Assembly: GCA_018645725.1 (NCBI GenBank)
Contig: JABGWD010000393.1
Span: forward strand, 1 to 38,327
DNA length: 38,327 bases
Direction: 5' to 3'
Source of the DNA: Opitutia bacterium
GTDB lineage: Bacteria > Verrucomicrobiota > Verrucomicrobiia > Opitutales > Seribacteraceae
Below, piece by piece: positions 16,656 through 25,203 of this stretch (within the stretch, counting starts at the first letter, position 1; each line of letters begins with the position of its first letter). The notes under the pieces are model-generated. The model saw nothing but the letters and a program-made list of their open reading frames with translations. It was not told the DNA's origin and searched no databases. Position numbers and translations under genes: made by a program.

Positions 16656-18029
16656 GTGCAAATCAATGCTCATGCAAAATGCCTTTCGTCCGAGCAATCG
16701 TCATTGGATCAATTGGACGAGCGTTATTCTTGGCATCCTTTCTCCCAAACGTCGGAAAGAAAGACTTTTCCGCCCATTCATATCAAATCTGGCGAAGGGT
16801 GTTGGCTGGAGGACGAGGAGGGCAATCGGTTTCTGGATGGATATGCATCTTGCTGGACCAACGTACACGGTCATCGTTGCCCGGAACTCGATGAGGCGAT
16901 CCGAGCCCAAGTAGACAGGGTTTCTCATTCTACCTACCTGGGATTGTCAAGCGAACCCGCATCAAGAGTTGCTCAAAAGCTTAGTGCGTATTCGGGCAAT
17001 CGGTTGACTCGAACCTTCTTTACGGACACCGGAGCCTGCGCAGTGGAAGTGGCAATCAAGCAGTCCTTGCGCTTTTGGCAATTGTCCGGCCAAAAGGAGA
17101 GGAAAAAGCTGGTCTCTATGTCAGGCGGTTACCACGGAGACACATTTGCCACCATGTCCCTGAGCGATGAAAGTCCCTTCACCTCGCCATGGCAGGAATG
17201 GGCTCTCCCCGTATCCAAGTTCAAGGCCCCGACCCACGAGGAAGTGGGAGGTGAAGTCTCATGTTCCGAACAAGAAGAAAGCCTGCGGGACTTGAAGCGC
17301 ATCCTTGGTGAACGACAAGGAGAGGTGGCGTGCGTGATTCTCGAGCCCTCCGTCCAAGGGGTTGCCGGAATGACCCAGCAACCCGAAGGATTTTTGACCG
17401 AAGTCTCCAAGCTCTGCAGGGAAGAAGGTTGTCATTTGATTCTGGATGAAATCTTCGTCGGGTTCGGGAGGTTGGGCGAGGTATTGGTTGGGGAGTCCAA
17501 GGGATGCGAAGCTGATTTCATCTGCGTGGGGAAGGGGTTGTCCGGAGGATATCTGCCTCTTGCTGCCTGCCTGACTGGAGAGGAAATCTTCGAAGCCTTC
17601 TCGGGGCCCTTCTCTGAGCATAGAACCTTTTATCACGGGCACACTTTTACTGCAAATCCACTGGCCGCATCCGTTTCCTTGGCTAGCTTGGATCTTTTGG
17701 AAACCAAAATTTCCAAAAATGATCTTAACCCTCGAATCAAATGGTTCGGCAAATGCATAAGAAAGCATTTCCTTGAACACCCGAGGGTCAGAGCGGTGAG
17801 GCAAAAGGGATTCACTGCTTGTTTGGAATTGCAGGCAAAGCCCGGAGAGAGCTTGTCTTCAAACCGTCGATTTGCCCGCTCGGTCTGTATGGAAGCTCGC
17901 AAAAACGGTGTTCTCATACGCCCCTTGGGCAATTCCATACCACTTGTCCCTCCAGTTTGCATAAGCAACGACGAAATCGATTTACTCTGCCTTCAAACAC
18001 GAAAGTCTCTTGACCTTGTCACCCCCTGA
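16656..18029 (+). CDS. bioA: Adenosylmethionine-8-amino-7-oxononanoate aminotransferase
   Basis: Transfers an amino group from S-adenosylmethionine to KAPA, giving 7,8-diaminopelargonic acid, the antepenultimate step of biotin synthesis. It is a class III PLP aminotransferase of up to 457 residues. The N-terminal YSWHPFSQ and DGYASCWTNVHGH segments are BioA-specific in style. D264 in ILDEIFVGFGR binds the PLP ring nitrogen, K293 in CVGKGLSGGYLP forms the Schiff base, and FYHGHTFTANPLA is the conserved downstream block. The GTG at 16656 is the furthest possible start (an in-frame stop lies at 16641); a TTG at 16704 just before LDQLDERY is an alternative. It is the first gene of the biotin operon, with bioB five bases downstream. 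Confidence 0.95.
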   Translation: MQINAHAKCLSSEQSSLDQLDERYSWHPFSQTSERKTFPPIHIKSGEGCWLEDEEGNRFLDGYASCWTNVHGHRCPELDEAIRAQVDRVSHSTYLGLSSEPASRVAQKLSAYSGNRLTRTFFTDTGACAVEVAIKQSLRFWQLSGQKERKKLVSMSGGYHGDTFATMSLSDESPFTSPWQEWALPVSKFKAPTHEEVGGEVSCSEQEESLRDLKRILGERQGEVACVILEPSVQGVAGMTQQPEGFLTEVSKLCREEGCHLILDEIFVGFGRLGEVLVGESKGCEADFICVGKGLSGGYLPLAACLTGEEIFEAFSGPFSEHRTFYHGHTFTANPLAASVSLASLDLLETKISKNDLNPRIKWFGKCIRKHFLEHPRVRAVRQKGFTACLELQAKPGESLSSNRRFARSVCMEARKNGVLIRPLGNSIPLVPPVCISNDEIDLLCLQTRKSLDLVTP

Positions 18030-18034
18030 AAATT

Positions 18035-19030
18035 ATGCCGTCACTCAATTTGGAAAAAGTCAGGGAGATCCACGATCTTCCCTTCACAACACTGATTTAC
18101 CGGGCCCTTGAAACGCACCACAAACATCAGGACCCTGCGGGAGTGCAGGCTTGCTCTCTCAAATCCATCAAGACGGGATCTTGTCCCGAAGACTGCAAGT
18201 ACTGCCCTCAATCGGCTCGCTACAATACTTTTGTCGAACCAGAAAAACTCATGGACAAGGAAACCGTATTGAATGATGCAACGGATGCCAAAACGGCAGG
18301 TGCATCAAGGTTTTGCATGGGTGCAGCTTGGAAGCAGGTGAAGGATGGCCCCGAATTCGATCAAGTGCTTGATATCGTGTCCGAGGTCAATGAAATGGGT
18401 ATGGAAGTTTGTTGTACGCTGGGCATGCTGGGTGGAGATCAGGCAGATCGCCTAAAGGATGCAGGGTGCAAGGTTTACAACCACAACCTTGACACCTCAC
18501 GTGAATATTATTCCAAGATCGTGAGTACGCGCGCCTATGATGATCGACTCGATACTCTCAAACTTGTGCGAGACGCAGGGATGGAAGTTTGCTCAGGTGG
18601 CATTCTCGGAATGGGAGAAGGGAAGGACGACAGATTGGGTCTGCTTCTTGAACTGGCCCAAATGGACCCGCAACCTGACTCAGTCCCCATAAATTCACTT
18701 GTCCCGGTTCCCGGAACGCCACTCGAAGATCAAGGGAAAGTCGATCCGATTGATTTTGTCAGAACGATTGCAACGGCCCGTATTCTCATGCCCAAAGCCA
18801 TGGTCCGGCTATCGGCTGGACGGAAGGAAATGAGTGATGAGACGCAGACTCTTTGCTTTTTGGCAGGCGCGAACAGTATTTTCCTCGGTGACCAATTGCT
18901 CACCACGCCCAACCCGGAATCCTCGAAGGATTTCGCGCTTTTGGATAGATTGGGCTTAAGAAAGCTTCATCCGGATGAAGCCAGAAAAGCACAAGGCAAG
19001 GAAATCGTCTCGCCGCTTGCCCCTGCCTGA
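18035..19030 (+). CDS. bioB: Biotin synthase
   Basis: Radical SAM enzyme that inserts sulfur into dethiobiotin to make biotin. In its 331 residues, the [4Fe-4S] motif CPEDCKYC has C50, C54 and C57. The second, sulfur-donating cluster is served by C94 (RFCMGAAW), C126 or C127 (EVCCTLGM), C186 (EVCSGGILGMGE) and an Arg in VRLSAGRKEM. All expected ligands are present, and the length and ending (LFLGDQLLTTPNPE region) match the family. The ATG lies five bases after the bioA stop; bioD begins 17 bases after its end. Confidence 0.98.
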   Translation: MPSLNLEKVREIHDLPFTTLIYRALETHHKHQDPAGVQACSLKSIKTGSCPEDCKYCPQSARYNTFVEPEKLMDKETVLNDATDAKTAGASRFCMGAAWKQVKDGPEFDQVLDIVSEVNEMGMEVCCTLGMLGGDQADRLKDAGCKVYNHNLDTSREYYSKIVSTRAYDDRLDTLKLVRDAGMEVCSGGILGMGEGKDDRLGLLLELAQMDPQPDSVPINSLVPVPGTPLEDQGKVDPIDFVRTIATARILMPKAMVRLSAGRKEMSDETQTLCFLAGANSIFLGDQLLTTPNPESSKDFALLDRLGLRKLHPDEARKAQGKEIVSPLAPA

Positions 19031-19046
19031 AGCATTGTTGCGCCCC

Positions 19047-19673
19047 ATGCGAATCTTCGTGTCAGGGAACGATACGGGTATTGGAAAAACCCGCGTTTGC
19101 TCGTATATTTGCTCGCTCTTTGCCCAGACCGAAAAGCTCCTGTACCTCAAACCCATAGAGACAGGTATTGATTCGCCAGAGGACGAAAAGATTGTCAGGC
19201 ACGCGAACCCCGACTGCTCGACCCAGACCCTTCGCCTCTTCTCGCATGCCCTCGCGCCAACGGAAGCAGCCAAGAGGGAAGGGCAAACCATCTCTTTCGG
19301 CAACCTGACCAAGGATGCCACGGAACGTATTGGCGACTACACCTGCTCGGTTATTGAGGGTGCAGGTGGGCTTGCTACCCCAGTCGATGAAAATGGTCAC
19401 GACTGGCTCGACTTCGCAAACTCTCTGAAGGTGGATTTTTTGGTTTTGGTAATCGAAGACAGGCTGGGTGCCATCAATCAGGGAAGGTTGCTCCTCTCGC
19501 ACTTGAATTCGACGTCGATTCAATCAGGGATCTGGTTGAACGAAACCAAACCGCAGAGCGCAGAGATAAGACAATCGAACTTATCTGGCTTATCTTCAGG
19601 TCCAATACCCATTTGGGCAGTTCAGGAGTATGAAAAGAAAGAACCTCGATTCACTTGCTTTCCATGGACCTGA
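19047..19673 (+). CDS. bioD: Dethiobiotin synthetase
   Basis: ATP-dependent ureido-ring closure of diaminopelargonic acid to dethiobiotin. I start it at the ATG at 19047 (208 residues), since MRIFVSGNDTGIGKT is the typical beginning with the P-loop at 7-15. Further family motifs are LKPIETGID, corresponding to KPxxTG, and VIEGAGGLATPVDE. It is slightly shorter than the roughly 225-residue E. coli enzyme, mainly at the C-terminus. Its last ten bases overlap the start of bioF, implying translational coupling. Confidence 0.95.
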   Translation: MRIFVSGNDTGIGKTRVCSYICSLFAQTEKLLYLKPIETGIDSPEDEKIVRHANPDCSTQTLRLFSHALAPTEAAKREGQTISFGNLTKDATERIGDYTCSVIEGAGGLATPVDENGHDWLDFANSLKVDFLVLVIEDRLGAINQGRLLLSHLNSTSIQSGIWLNETKPQSAEIRQSNLSGLSSGPIPIWAVQEYEKKEPRFTCFPWT

Positions 19674-20815
19674 ATTCATCCCACGACCTTAATGAAAGAA
19701 TTGATTCTTTTCTACGCAAGCGCCGCGAAAACGGATCCTTCCGTCAATTGAGGACATCGGAATCAAGCGATGAAACCCTGGATCTTTCGAATAACGACTA
19801 TCTCTGCTTGGCCAAACACCCTCTCGTATGCCAAGCAGCTTGCAGGGCAATCGAAGAAGACGGATGCTCCTCCTCCGCATCACCTTTGCTGACTGGTTAT
19901 CGGCCTTCACACGCAGCTTTGGTTGAAACGATTTGCGCTTGGTTCGGCACCTCGAGGAATCAGGTAATGCTTTGGAATACCGGTTATTCGGCCAATCAGT
20001 CGATTTTTACTATTCTTCCGCAAAAGAATGACCTCGTCCTTGCCGACAGGATGATTCATCAAAGCATGATAGCCGGTATTCTCTCTTCGGGAGCTCGGCT
20101 CATTCGCTACCCCCATTTGGATATGCAGCGCTTGGAATCCCTTCTTGTTCGTTATTCCGGACAACGAACCGTTTATGTAGCGACGGAATCAGTCTTCGGG
20201 ATGGATGGCGATTATCCGGATCTCGGAAAAATTTCGCGACTACGAGAGAAATTCAGGTTTTTCTGGATCCTGGACGAAGCTCATGCACTCGGATGGTACG
20301 GTCAAAAGGGGACCGGGTTAGCCGAGGAGCAAGGTGTCCTTGACGCGGTTGACTTGTTTCTGGGCACAATGGGCAAAGCACTCGGTTCAAGTGGTGCGTT
20401 TACCATTTTCAAAAACCCCCAACTGAAGGACTACATGGTTAACGTGGCCGGCCATTTCATATATTCGACTTTCCTCCCACCATCTGCCGCTCTTGCCGCA
20501 AAACAAGCTATCGAATTGCTTGCCGGATGGAAAAGAGAAAGGAAAGAGTGGCAAGATCAATCAAATTGCATGCGGACAAAGCTAAACCATCTCGGGCATT
20601 CCTGCGGAACCGGTGATTCGCCTGTCATCCCGATTTTTTTCAATTCACTTGATGACCTTGCCATCGCGAAGGAAAAACTTGAGAATTCGCGAATGCGGGT
20701 CTCTGCCATCCGCCACCCGACTGTACCGGTTCATTCTCCCAGAATACGTATTTCCATGAGAAGCGATCTGAACGGAGAAGATCTGGCTGGAAAAATCCAC
20801 GAAGGGCTTGAATGA
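19664..20815 (+). CDS. bioF: 8-amino-7-oxononanoate synthase
   Basis: Condenses pimeloyl-ACP with L-alanine to give KAPA, with PLP. I chose the ATG at 19664 (383 residues) over the TTG three codons earlier. Conserved features: LDLSNNDYLCLAKHP near the N-terminus, GCSSSASPLLTGYRPSH, D205 and H207 in LDEAHALGWYG, and K238 in GTMGKALGSSGAF as Schiff-base lysine. All are as expected for the alpha-oxoamine synthase family, and the operon position specifies BioF. It overlaps bioD upstream and shares ATGA with the esterase gene downstream. Confidence 0.96.
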   Translation: MDLNSSHDLNERIDSFLRKRRENGSFRQLRTSESSDETLDLSNNDYLCLAKHPLVCQAACRAIEEDGCSSSASPLLTGYRPSHAALVETICAWFGTSRNQVMLWNTGYSANQSIFTILPQKNDLVLADRMIHQSMIAGILSSGARLIRYPHLDMQRLESLLVRYSGQRTVYVATESVFGMDGDYPDLGKISRLREKFRFFWILDEAHALGWYGQKGTGLAEEQGVLDAVDLFLGTMGKALGSSGAFTIFKNPQLKDYMVNVAGHFIYSTFLPPSAALAAKQAIELLAGWKRERKEWQDQSNCMRTKLNHLGHSCGTGDSPVIPIFFNSLDDLAIAKEKLENSRMRVSAIRHPTVPVHSPRIRISMRSDLNGEDLAGKIHEGLE

Positions 20816-21405
20816 AAGCCCTGTGGGTAAGTGGTTGGGGAATTGAGCCAGGATTTTTCAAGGCGTTCGTCGAGCATGTCTTTCCTTCTTTCGATCACAC
20901 GGTACGCGAGCCCGCACCTCGAGCTTTCCCTTTGCAAGGTTTCGATTGGATCATTGGTTATTCCCTGGGATGCAGTGTTCTTTTTGACAGGTACGCCGAT
21001 GCGGACCCCCACACCAAGCTTGCGCTTCTTGCTCCTTTTCCTGCGTTTCCCATGGAAAGTGGACGAGGCGGTAAAATTACCTCGACGGAGATTAGGTTGA
21101 CCAAGCGGACTCTTCGCCAAAATCCGCTTTTGGCGATTCATTCGTTTTATCAAAAGGCGGGCCTCCTCTATCGCCTCAGTCGATTGCCCTACGATCTCGA
21201 CTCTTTGAATTGGGGGCTCGATCTGCTCAGTGACATTCAGCTTGATCTGGACTTTCTCACAGAAGCCGAGTGCCTGATTTTAGGGGATTCGGATCCACTG
21301 ATCGACGCCCTCGAAGCTCGCCCTTATTTTCCGGAATCAACCCGTATTCTGAAAAATTCAGGACACGATTTCAGGGAACTCGCGCCAAACCTCCCGTTTC
21401 AGTGA
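20812..21405 (+). CDS. Small alpha/beta-hydrolase in the biotin operon (BioH/BioG-type esterase role)
   Basis: 197 residues. It starts MKALWVSGWGIEPGFFK, resembling the GWG beginning of BioH and BioG. The nucleophile elbow is G49-Y-S51-L-G53; D159 or D161 (LGDSDPLID) and H185 (NSGHDF) complete a plausible catalytic triad. It is shorter than BioH (about 256) and closer to BioG or BioV in size. From its place between bioF and bioC, it most likely hydrolyses pimeloyl-ACP methyl ester, releasing pimeloyl-ACP for BioF after the BioC-initiated rounds of fatty acid synthesis. Function is inferred from context and triad. I do not assign it to one of the named Bio esterase families. The start shares ATGA with the bioF stop; bioC follows after five bases. 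Confidence 0.8.
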   Translation: MKALWVSGWGIEPGFFKAFVEHVFPSFDHTVREPAPRAFPLQGFDWIIGYSLGCSVLFDRYADADPHTKLALLAPFPAFPMESGRGGKITSTEIRLTKRTLRQNPLLAIHSFYQKAGLLYRLSRLPYDLDSLNWGLDLLSDIQLDLDFLTEAECLILGDSDPLIDALEARPYFPESTRILKNSGHDFRELAPNLPFQ

Positions 21406-21410
21406 ATTGG

Positions 21411-22142
21411 ATGGAAAAGCATTCTCTGAATTTCAATCGCCAAGCCCGTGAATATCACGAGGAAGCCTACATCCAAAGGGAAACGGCTCGGTATGCAGCA
21501 ACGTTTCTAGAAAAAGATCTTACGGGAAAAACCATTCACGAATTCGGCGCAGGCACAGGGTTTTTTACTCACTACCTCATTCAAAGGGGAGATCTCGTTT
21601 ACGCAACGGACAGTGCAAAAGCCATGGTTCAATTGGGAAAACAAAGTTGCCCGGAGGCCAAATGGCGCATTATGGATGCATGGATTCCTCCTTTTTTTGA
21701 TCCCGTTGACAGAATATATTCAACCAGTCTTCTCCAATGGGCACCCGAACCAGTCGAGACGCTGAAAAACTGGAAACGGATATTGAAACCAGGAGGGAAA
21801 TCGCTTCATGCAATTTACGTTGAAAAAACCTTGAGCGAATTTTTTGAATTTCTCCCCTGTCCGCCCCCCATCAGTTTCCGGTCGGTCGAACAATGGGAAA
21901 CTATTTTTCAAGAAGCTGGTTTCACGCAAGTCAAGACAAGTGTGAAGACAGTCCGTTATGAATTCGACTCTCCCATGACGTTATTGCGAAATTTGCATCG
22001 CATCGGCGTCAATGGTTCTTCCAGGCTCAATCTTTCTCAAATCAATCAACTGTTTTCGCTTTATCGAGACAAGCATTCCTTGCCCAATGGGAAAATCCAT
22101 TCGACTTGGACCACCTGTGTCGTGGAAGCCGAAAACGGTTGA
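21411..22142 (+). CDS. bioC: Malonyl-ACP O-methyltransferase
   Basis: Methylates malonyl-ACP with S-adenosylmethionine so that fatty acid synthase can extend it to pimeloyl-ACP methyl ester. 243 residues from the ATG at 21411. The N-terminal LNFNRQAREYHEEAYIQRETA follows the BioC pattern FxRxAxxYxxxAxxQ. SAM motif I is IHEFGAGTGFFTHYL (about 42-56), and TSLLQWAPEP matches the family's SNxxLQWxxD-like block. The C-terminal region (SMTLLRNLHRIGVNGS-like) also fits. The frame is open further upstream but overlaps the esterase gene. pyrE begins 41 bases downstream. Confidence 0.93.
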   Translation: MEKHSLNFNRQAREYHEEAYIQRETARYAATFLEKDLTGKTIHEFGAGTGFFTHYLIQRGDLVYATDSAKAMVQLGKQSCPEAKWRIMDAWIPPFFDPVDRIYSTSLLQWAPEPVETLKNWKRILKPGGKSLHAIYVEKTLSEFFEFLPCPPPISFRSVEQWETIFQEAGFTQVKTSVKTVRYEFDSPMTLLRNLHRIGVNGSSRLNLSQINQLFSLYRDKHSLPNGKIHSTWTTCVVEAENG

Positions 22143-22183
22143 ATTCTGTTGCCTAATTGCCGAAGTTTAAAAGGGTGGATGAA

Positions 22184-22753
22184 ATGAATTCCACGGACCA
22201 AGAAGTCATATCCATATTCAAGGACACGAAAGCCCTCCTGACCGGTCATTTCATCTTGCGATCAGGTTTGAGAAGTGGTCATTTTTTCCAATGCGCTCAA
22301 GTTTGTCAGCATTTGGACAAAGTGACGCGGTTGGCGGAGCTATTGGTTGCCAAAATCGAACACTTGGAACCCACGACTATCGTTTCGCCTGCCATGGGAG
22401 GTTTGGTCATCGGGCAAGAAGTTGCCCGTCAAATGAAATGCCGCTACTTGTTTTTGGAAAAAGAGGATGATCTGCTCGTAATGAGGAGAAATTTCGACCT
22501 TGCTCAGGAGGATCGCGTACTCATCGTTGAAGACGTGGTCACTCGAGGAGGCCGTGTCCGGGAAGCCTTGGCCATTGTCAGGAAATACCCTTCGATTCTT
22601 TGCGGTGTAGCTTGCCTGGTCGACCGTAGCAAGGGAGACTTGGATTTTCAAACCCCCTTCCAGCCTCTCCTCAAGATGAATTTCCCAACTTACTCCCCGG
22701 ATGATCTTCCGGATGATTTGAAAGACATGGCTCCGATCAAGCCAGGCAGCTGA
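22184..22753 (+). CDS. pyrE: Orotate phosphoribosyltransferase
   Basis: Joins orotate and PRPP to form orotidine 5'-phosphate in pyrimidine synthesis. 189 residues from the ATG at 22184, preceded by AGGGTGG at a workable distance. The PRPP-binding loop VLIVEDVVTRGGRVREAL is clear at about 112-129, and LRSGLRSGHFFQC near the N-terminus is typical of this family's substrate-binding start. It follows bioC closely with no terminator seen, so it may be read from the biotin operon. It converges on htrA with 19 bases between stops. Its substrate PRPP is made by Prs, encoded 1.5 kb away on the other strand. Confidence 0.95.
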   Translation: MNSTDQEVISIFKDTKALLTGHFILRSGLRSGHFFQCAQVCQHLDKVTRLAELLVAKIEHLEPTTIVSPAMGGLVIGQEVARQMKCRYLFLEKEDDLLVMRRNFDLAQEDRVLIVEDVVTRGGRVREALAIVRKYPSILCGVACLVDRSKGDLDFQTPFQPLLKMNFPTYSPDDLPDDLKDMAPIKPGS

Positions 22754-22772
22754 ATATCGGAAGGCGAATGAT

Positions 22773-24179
22773 TCAGGGAACCCGATAGGCCAGGTAGGTA
22801 AACTTGCCACGGTACCAGATGTAAAACCGGTTGATTCCCCGTTTGAGACGGGACTCGGCCTCGGGAACAGTTGAAACAGGGTAACCGTTGATTTCAACGA
22901 GAACAACGCCCTCCTTGAACGTCTGCGCCCGACCCGTTGACCTCGTCACCACAATTCCGCTCACAGTGGATGGAATCTCAAATTCATTCCGTTTGGCAGG
23001 ACTCAAAGGTTCCAGCAAAATACCCGGGATCGGCGATGCCGAAGAATCCTCGCGCAAATCCAAAGTGACGTAAAAATCCATTTCCTTGCCGTTGCGCAAA
23101 GCTTTCACAAGCATCCGCGTGCCTGGCGGAGTCTGTGAAATCGCAACTCGAAGTTGATTAACGGAAGCAACCGACTTTCCCCCCGCCCTCACGATGACGT
23201 CACGCGGTTTGAGACCGGCCTGTTCGGCTGGGCTGTTTGGTTCGACGCTATCAACGATCGCACCCTGAACGGTTGGACTCTCCGTGAGGCTAACTCCAAG
23301 AAAACCTCTTTTCAGACCGCCACCTTTCACTAGATCGCTCAAGACCTTTTTCACTATATTGACCGGTATGGCCAACCCAATGCCTATGCTGGCACCTGTC
23401 TGAGATATGATTGCCGTGTTAATCCCGATGAGGCGACCTTTGGCGTCCAGCAGGGCGCCACCTGAATTTCCACGGTTAATGGCTGCATCGGTTTGGATGA
23501 AGTTTTCGTACCCTCCTTCCTCCAAAACGCCCAACTCGGATTTTTTTGTCGCTGAAACGATACCCATTGTAACCGTCATCCCAATGCCCAATGGATTTCC
23601 CACCGCAAAAACGACGTCACCGACTTCCATAAAGTCACTGTTGGCCAAAGTAACGTGAGGGAGAGGTTCCGTTGCATCGATCTTCAGAACGGCCACGTCA
23701 GTGGATCGGTCAAAGCCTATGATCTTGGCCTCGTATTCCTTCTTGTTTGATAATTTTATCGTCACTTCCTCCACTGGTTTTCCTGTCCGGGGATCGGTAA
23801 TGACGTGGGCATTGGTAATGGTATGTCCTTGTGGCGTGACGATGACCCCTGACCCGATCCCTGCAGGAACCTTTTCTTCCTCAACCCGAGGCTGGTTGAC
23901 CCGAGGCAAACCATAATAACGGCGAAGAAAATCCTCGAGTGGGTCCGTTCCTCCGGGATATGATCTTCGGACAACCTGCTTGGTGGTAACCGCTACCACT
24001 GCAGGGGTTGCTTTTTTTAAGGTTCCCGAGTAGCTGAGAATCGGGCTAGTTTGGCTACGGTCAAGCTTAGTTTCGTCATGGTGGGGACTGAACCCGTTGA
24101 TTTGTTCGCTCTTTGCTATTATGCCGTTGCATAAAATCGTCAAAATCAAGAAGGCGGAACTTTTTCTCAATTGATTCAT
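22773..24179 (-). CDS. Periplasmic serine protease HtrA/DegP family
   Basis: Degrades or refolds damaged envelope proteins. 468 residues from the ATG at 24179 (a GTG sits directly before it). A signal peptide covers about 1-24. The trypsin-like domain shows H125 (NAHVI), D161 (RSTDVAVLKI) and S239 (NRGNSGGALL), a complete triad. PDZ1 (about 283-370) is clear, with RGFLGVSL and EQAGLKPRDVIV. A second PDZ-like region (about 385-468) is weaker. The family usually forms trimers or larger cages. It is last in the long minus-strand run that includes bamA and ompH, so all these envelope quality-control genes may be expressed together. A 61-base gap after prs may hold its own promoter. Confidence 0.94.
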   Translation of the reverse strand: MNQLRKSSAFLILTILCNGIIAKSEQINGFSPHHDETKLDRSQTSPILSYSGTLKKATPAVVAVTTKQVVRRSYPGGTDPLEDFLRRYYGLPRVNQPRVEEEKVPAGIGSGVIVTPQGHTITNAHVITDPRTGKPVEEVTIKLSNKKEYEAKIIGFDRSTDVAVLKIDATEPLPHVTLANSDFMEVGDVVFAVGNPLGIGMTVTMGIVSATKKSELGVLEEGGYENFIQTDAAINRGNSGGALLDAKGRLIGINTAIISQTGASIGIGLAIPVNIVKKVLSDLVKGGGLKRGFLGVSLTESPTVQGAIVDSVEPNSPAEQAGLKPRDVIVRAGGKSVASVNQLRVAISQTPPGTRMLVKALRNGKEMDFYVTLDLREDSSASPIPGILLEPLSPAKRNEFEIPSTVSGIVVTRSTGRAQTFKEGVVLVEINGYPVSTVPEAESRLKRGINRFYIWYRGKFTYLAYRVP

Positions 24180-24243
24180 CACTTATACAGGCGTACCAGA
24201 GAATACCTATTGTCTAGAAGCGCTCGGATTACGTTTCATTGGC

Positions 24244-25194
24244 TCAAAAGCCCTTGACTTGGAATAAGCTGGAGATACTGCTGTTCGTATGAGTGCGCCG
24301 GATGGCCTCTCCCAGCAAAGGCGCCACGCTAAGACGGCGGATCGGTAGACCTTCGACTTCCATATCCACGGTATTTGTCGTAATAAGCTCGTCAAGAAAA
24401 CCCTGCTCGAGCCTCTCCATTCCCGTATCATTGAGAACGCAATGGCTCACCAATGCACTTACTTTCTGGGCCCCTCTTTCCTTCAAAAGATTGGCCGCAG
24501 CAGTAAGAGTTCCGGCGGTTTCGGTCATATCGTCCACTAGGAGGATTTCTCTCCCTTCAACCTCTCCGACCAAGTTCATGGCCTCAACGGTAGAGGCACC
24601 CGTCCTTCGCTTGGCGACAAAACCAAGAGGGCAACCCAAAACGTCCGAATAAGCGCTTGCCATTTTCATTCCTCCCACGTCGGGAGAAAAAATCGTCATG
24701 TTTTCGGGATCCCTGTTCTTCAAATCCTCAAAAAAGACAGGGGACGCGTAAAGGTGGTCGACGGGGATGTCAAAAAAACCTTGGATTTGCTGCGCATGCA
24801 GATCCATGGTCAAGATACGGTTTGCACCAGCCGCAACCAAAAGGTTGGCCACAAGTTTGGAAGTGATGGGGACACGGGGTTGATCTTTTCGATCCTGACG
24901 AGCATAACCAAAAAATGGAATGACTGCCGTAACCCGTGCAGCTGATGCTCGTTTGGCTGCATCAATCATGATGAGCAACTCCATCATGTGCTGGTTGGCC
25001 GGCGGGGAGGTCGATTGAATGAGGAAAACGTCGGCGCCTCTGATATTTTCGTTGAACCTCACGAAACTTTCGCTGTCCGGAAAGGTCGTGACCAAGGCAT
25101 CCCCAATGTCCATCTCCAAATATTGACAAATTTCTCGGGCCAGTGGATTGTTCGAATTACCACTGAAGATCTTTAGGCTCGTTTCCTCCTGCAT
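24244..25194 (-). CDS. prs: Ribose-phosphate pyrophosphokinase
   Basis: Makes PRPP from ribose 5-phosphate and ATP, feeding nucleotide, histidine and tryptophan synthesis. The 316 residues match the usual length (about 315). Visible motifs are KIFSGNSNNPLA at the start, PFFGYARQDRKDQPR in the ATP-binding region, MDLHAQQIQGFFDIPVDHL, and the PRPP loop LLVDDMTETAGTL. It starts nine bases after the lpxD stop. In many bacteria prs sits next to the L25 and pth genes. Here those two head the same strand run about 7 kb upstream, separated by replication and outer-membrane genes. Confidence 0.97.
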   Translation of the reverse strand: MQEETSLKIFSGNSNNPLAREICQYLEMDIGDALVTTFPDSESFVRFNENIRGADVFLIQSTSPPANQHMMELLIMIDAAKRASAARVTAVIPFFGYARQDRKDQPRVPITSKLVANLLVAAGANRILTMDLHAQQIQGFFDIPVDHLYASPVFFEDLKNRDPENMTIFSPDVGGMKMASAYSDVLGCPLGFVAKRRTGASTVEAMNLVGEVEGREILLVDDMTETAGTLTAAANLLKERGAQKVSALVSHCVLNDTGMERLEQGFLDELITTNTVDMEVEGLPIRRLSVAPLLGEAIRRTHTNSSISSLFQVKGF

Positions 25195-25203
25195 AATGAA
25201 GAT

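Noticed and set aside
16525-16914. Overlapping plus-strand frame across the bioA start with an ATG at 16645
   Set aside because: Its translation is a shifted reading of bioA codons with no family match; bioA itself is intact in the GTG frame.
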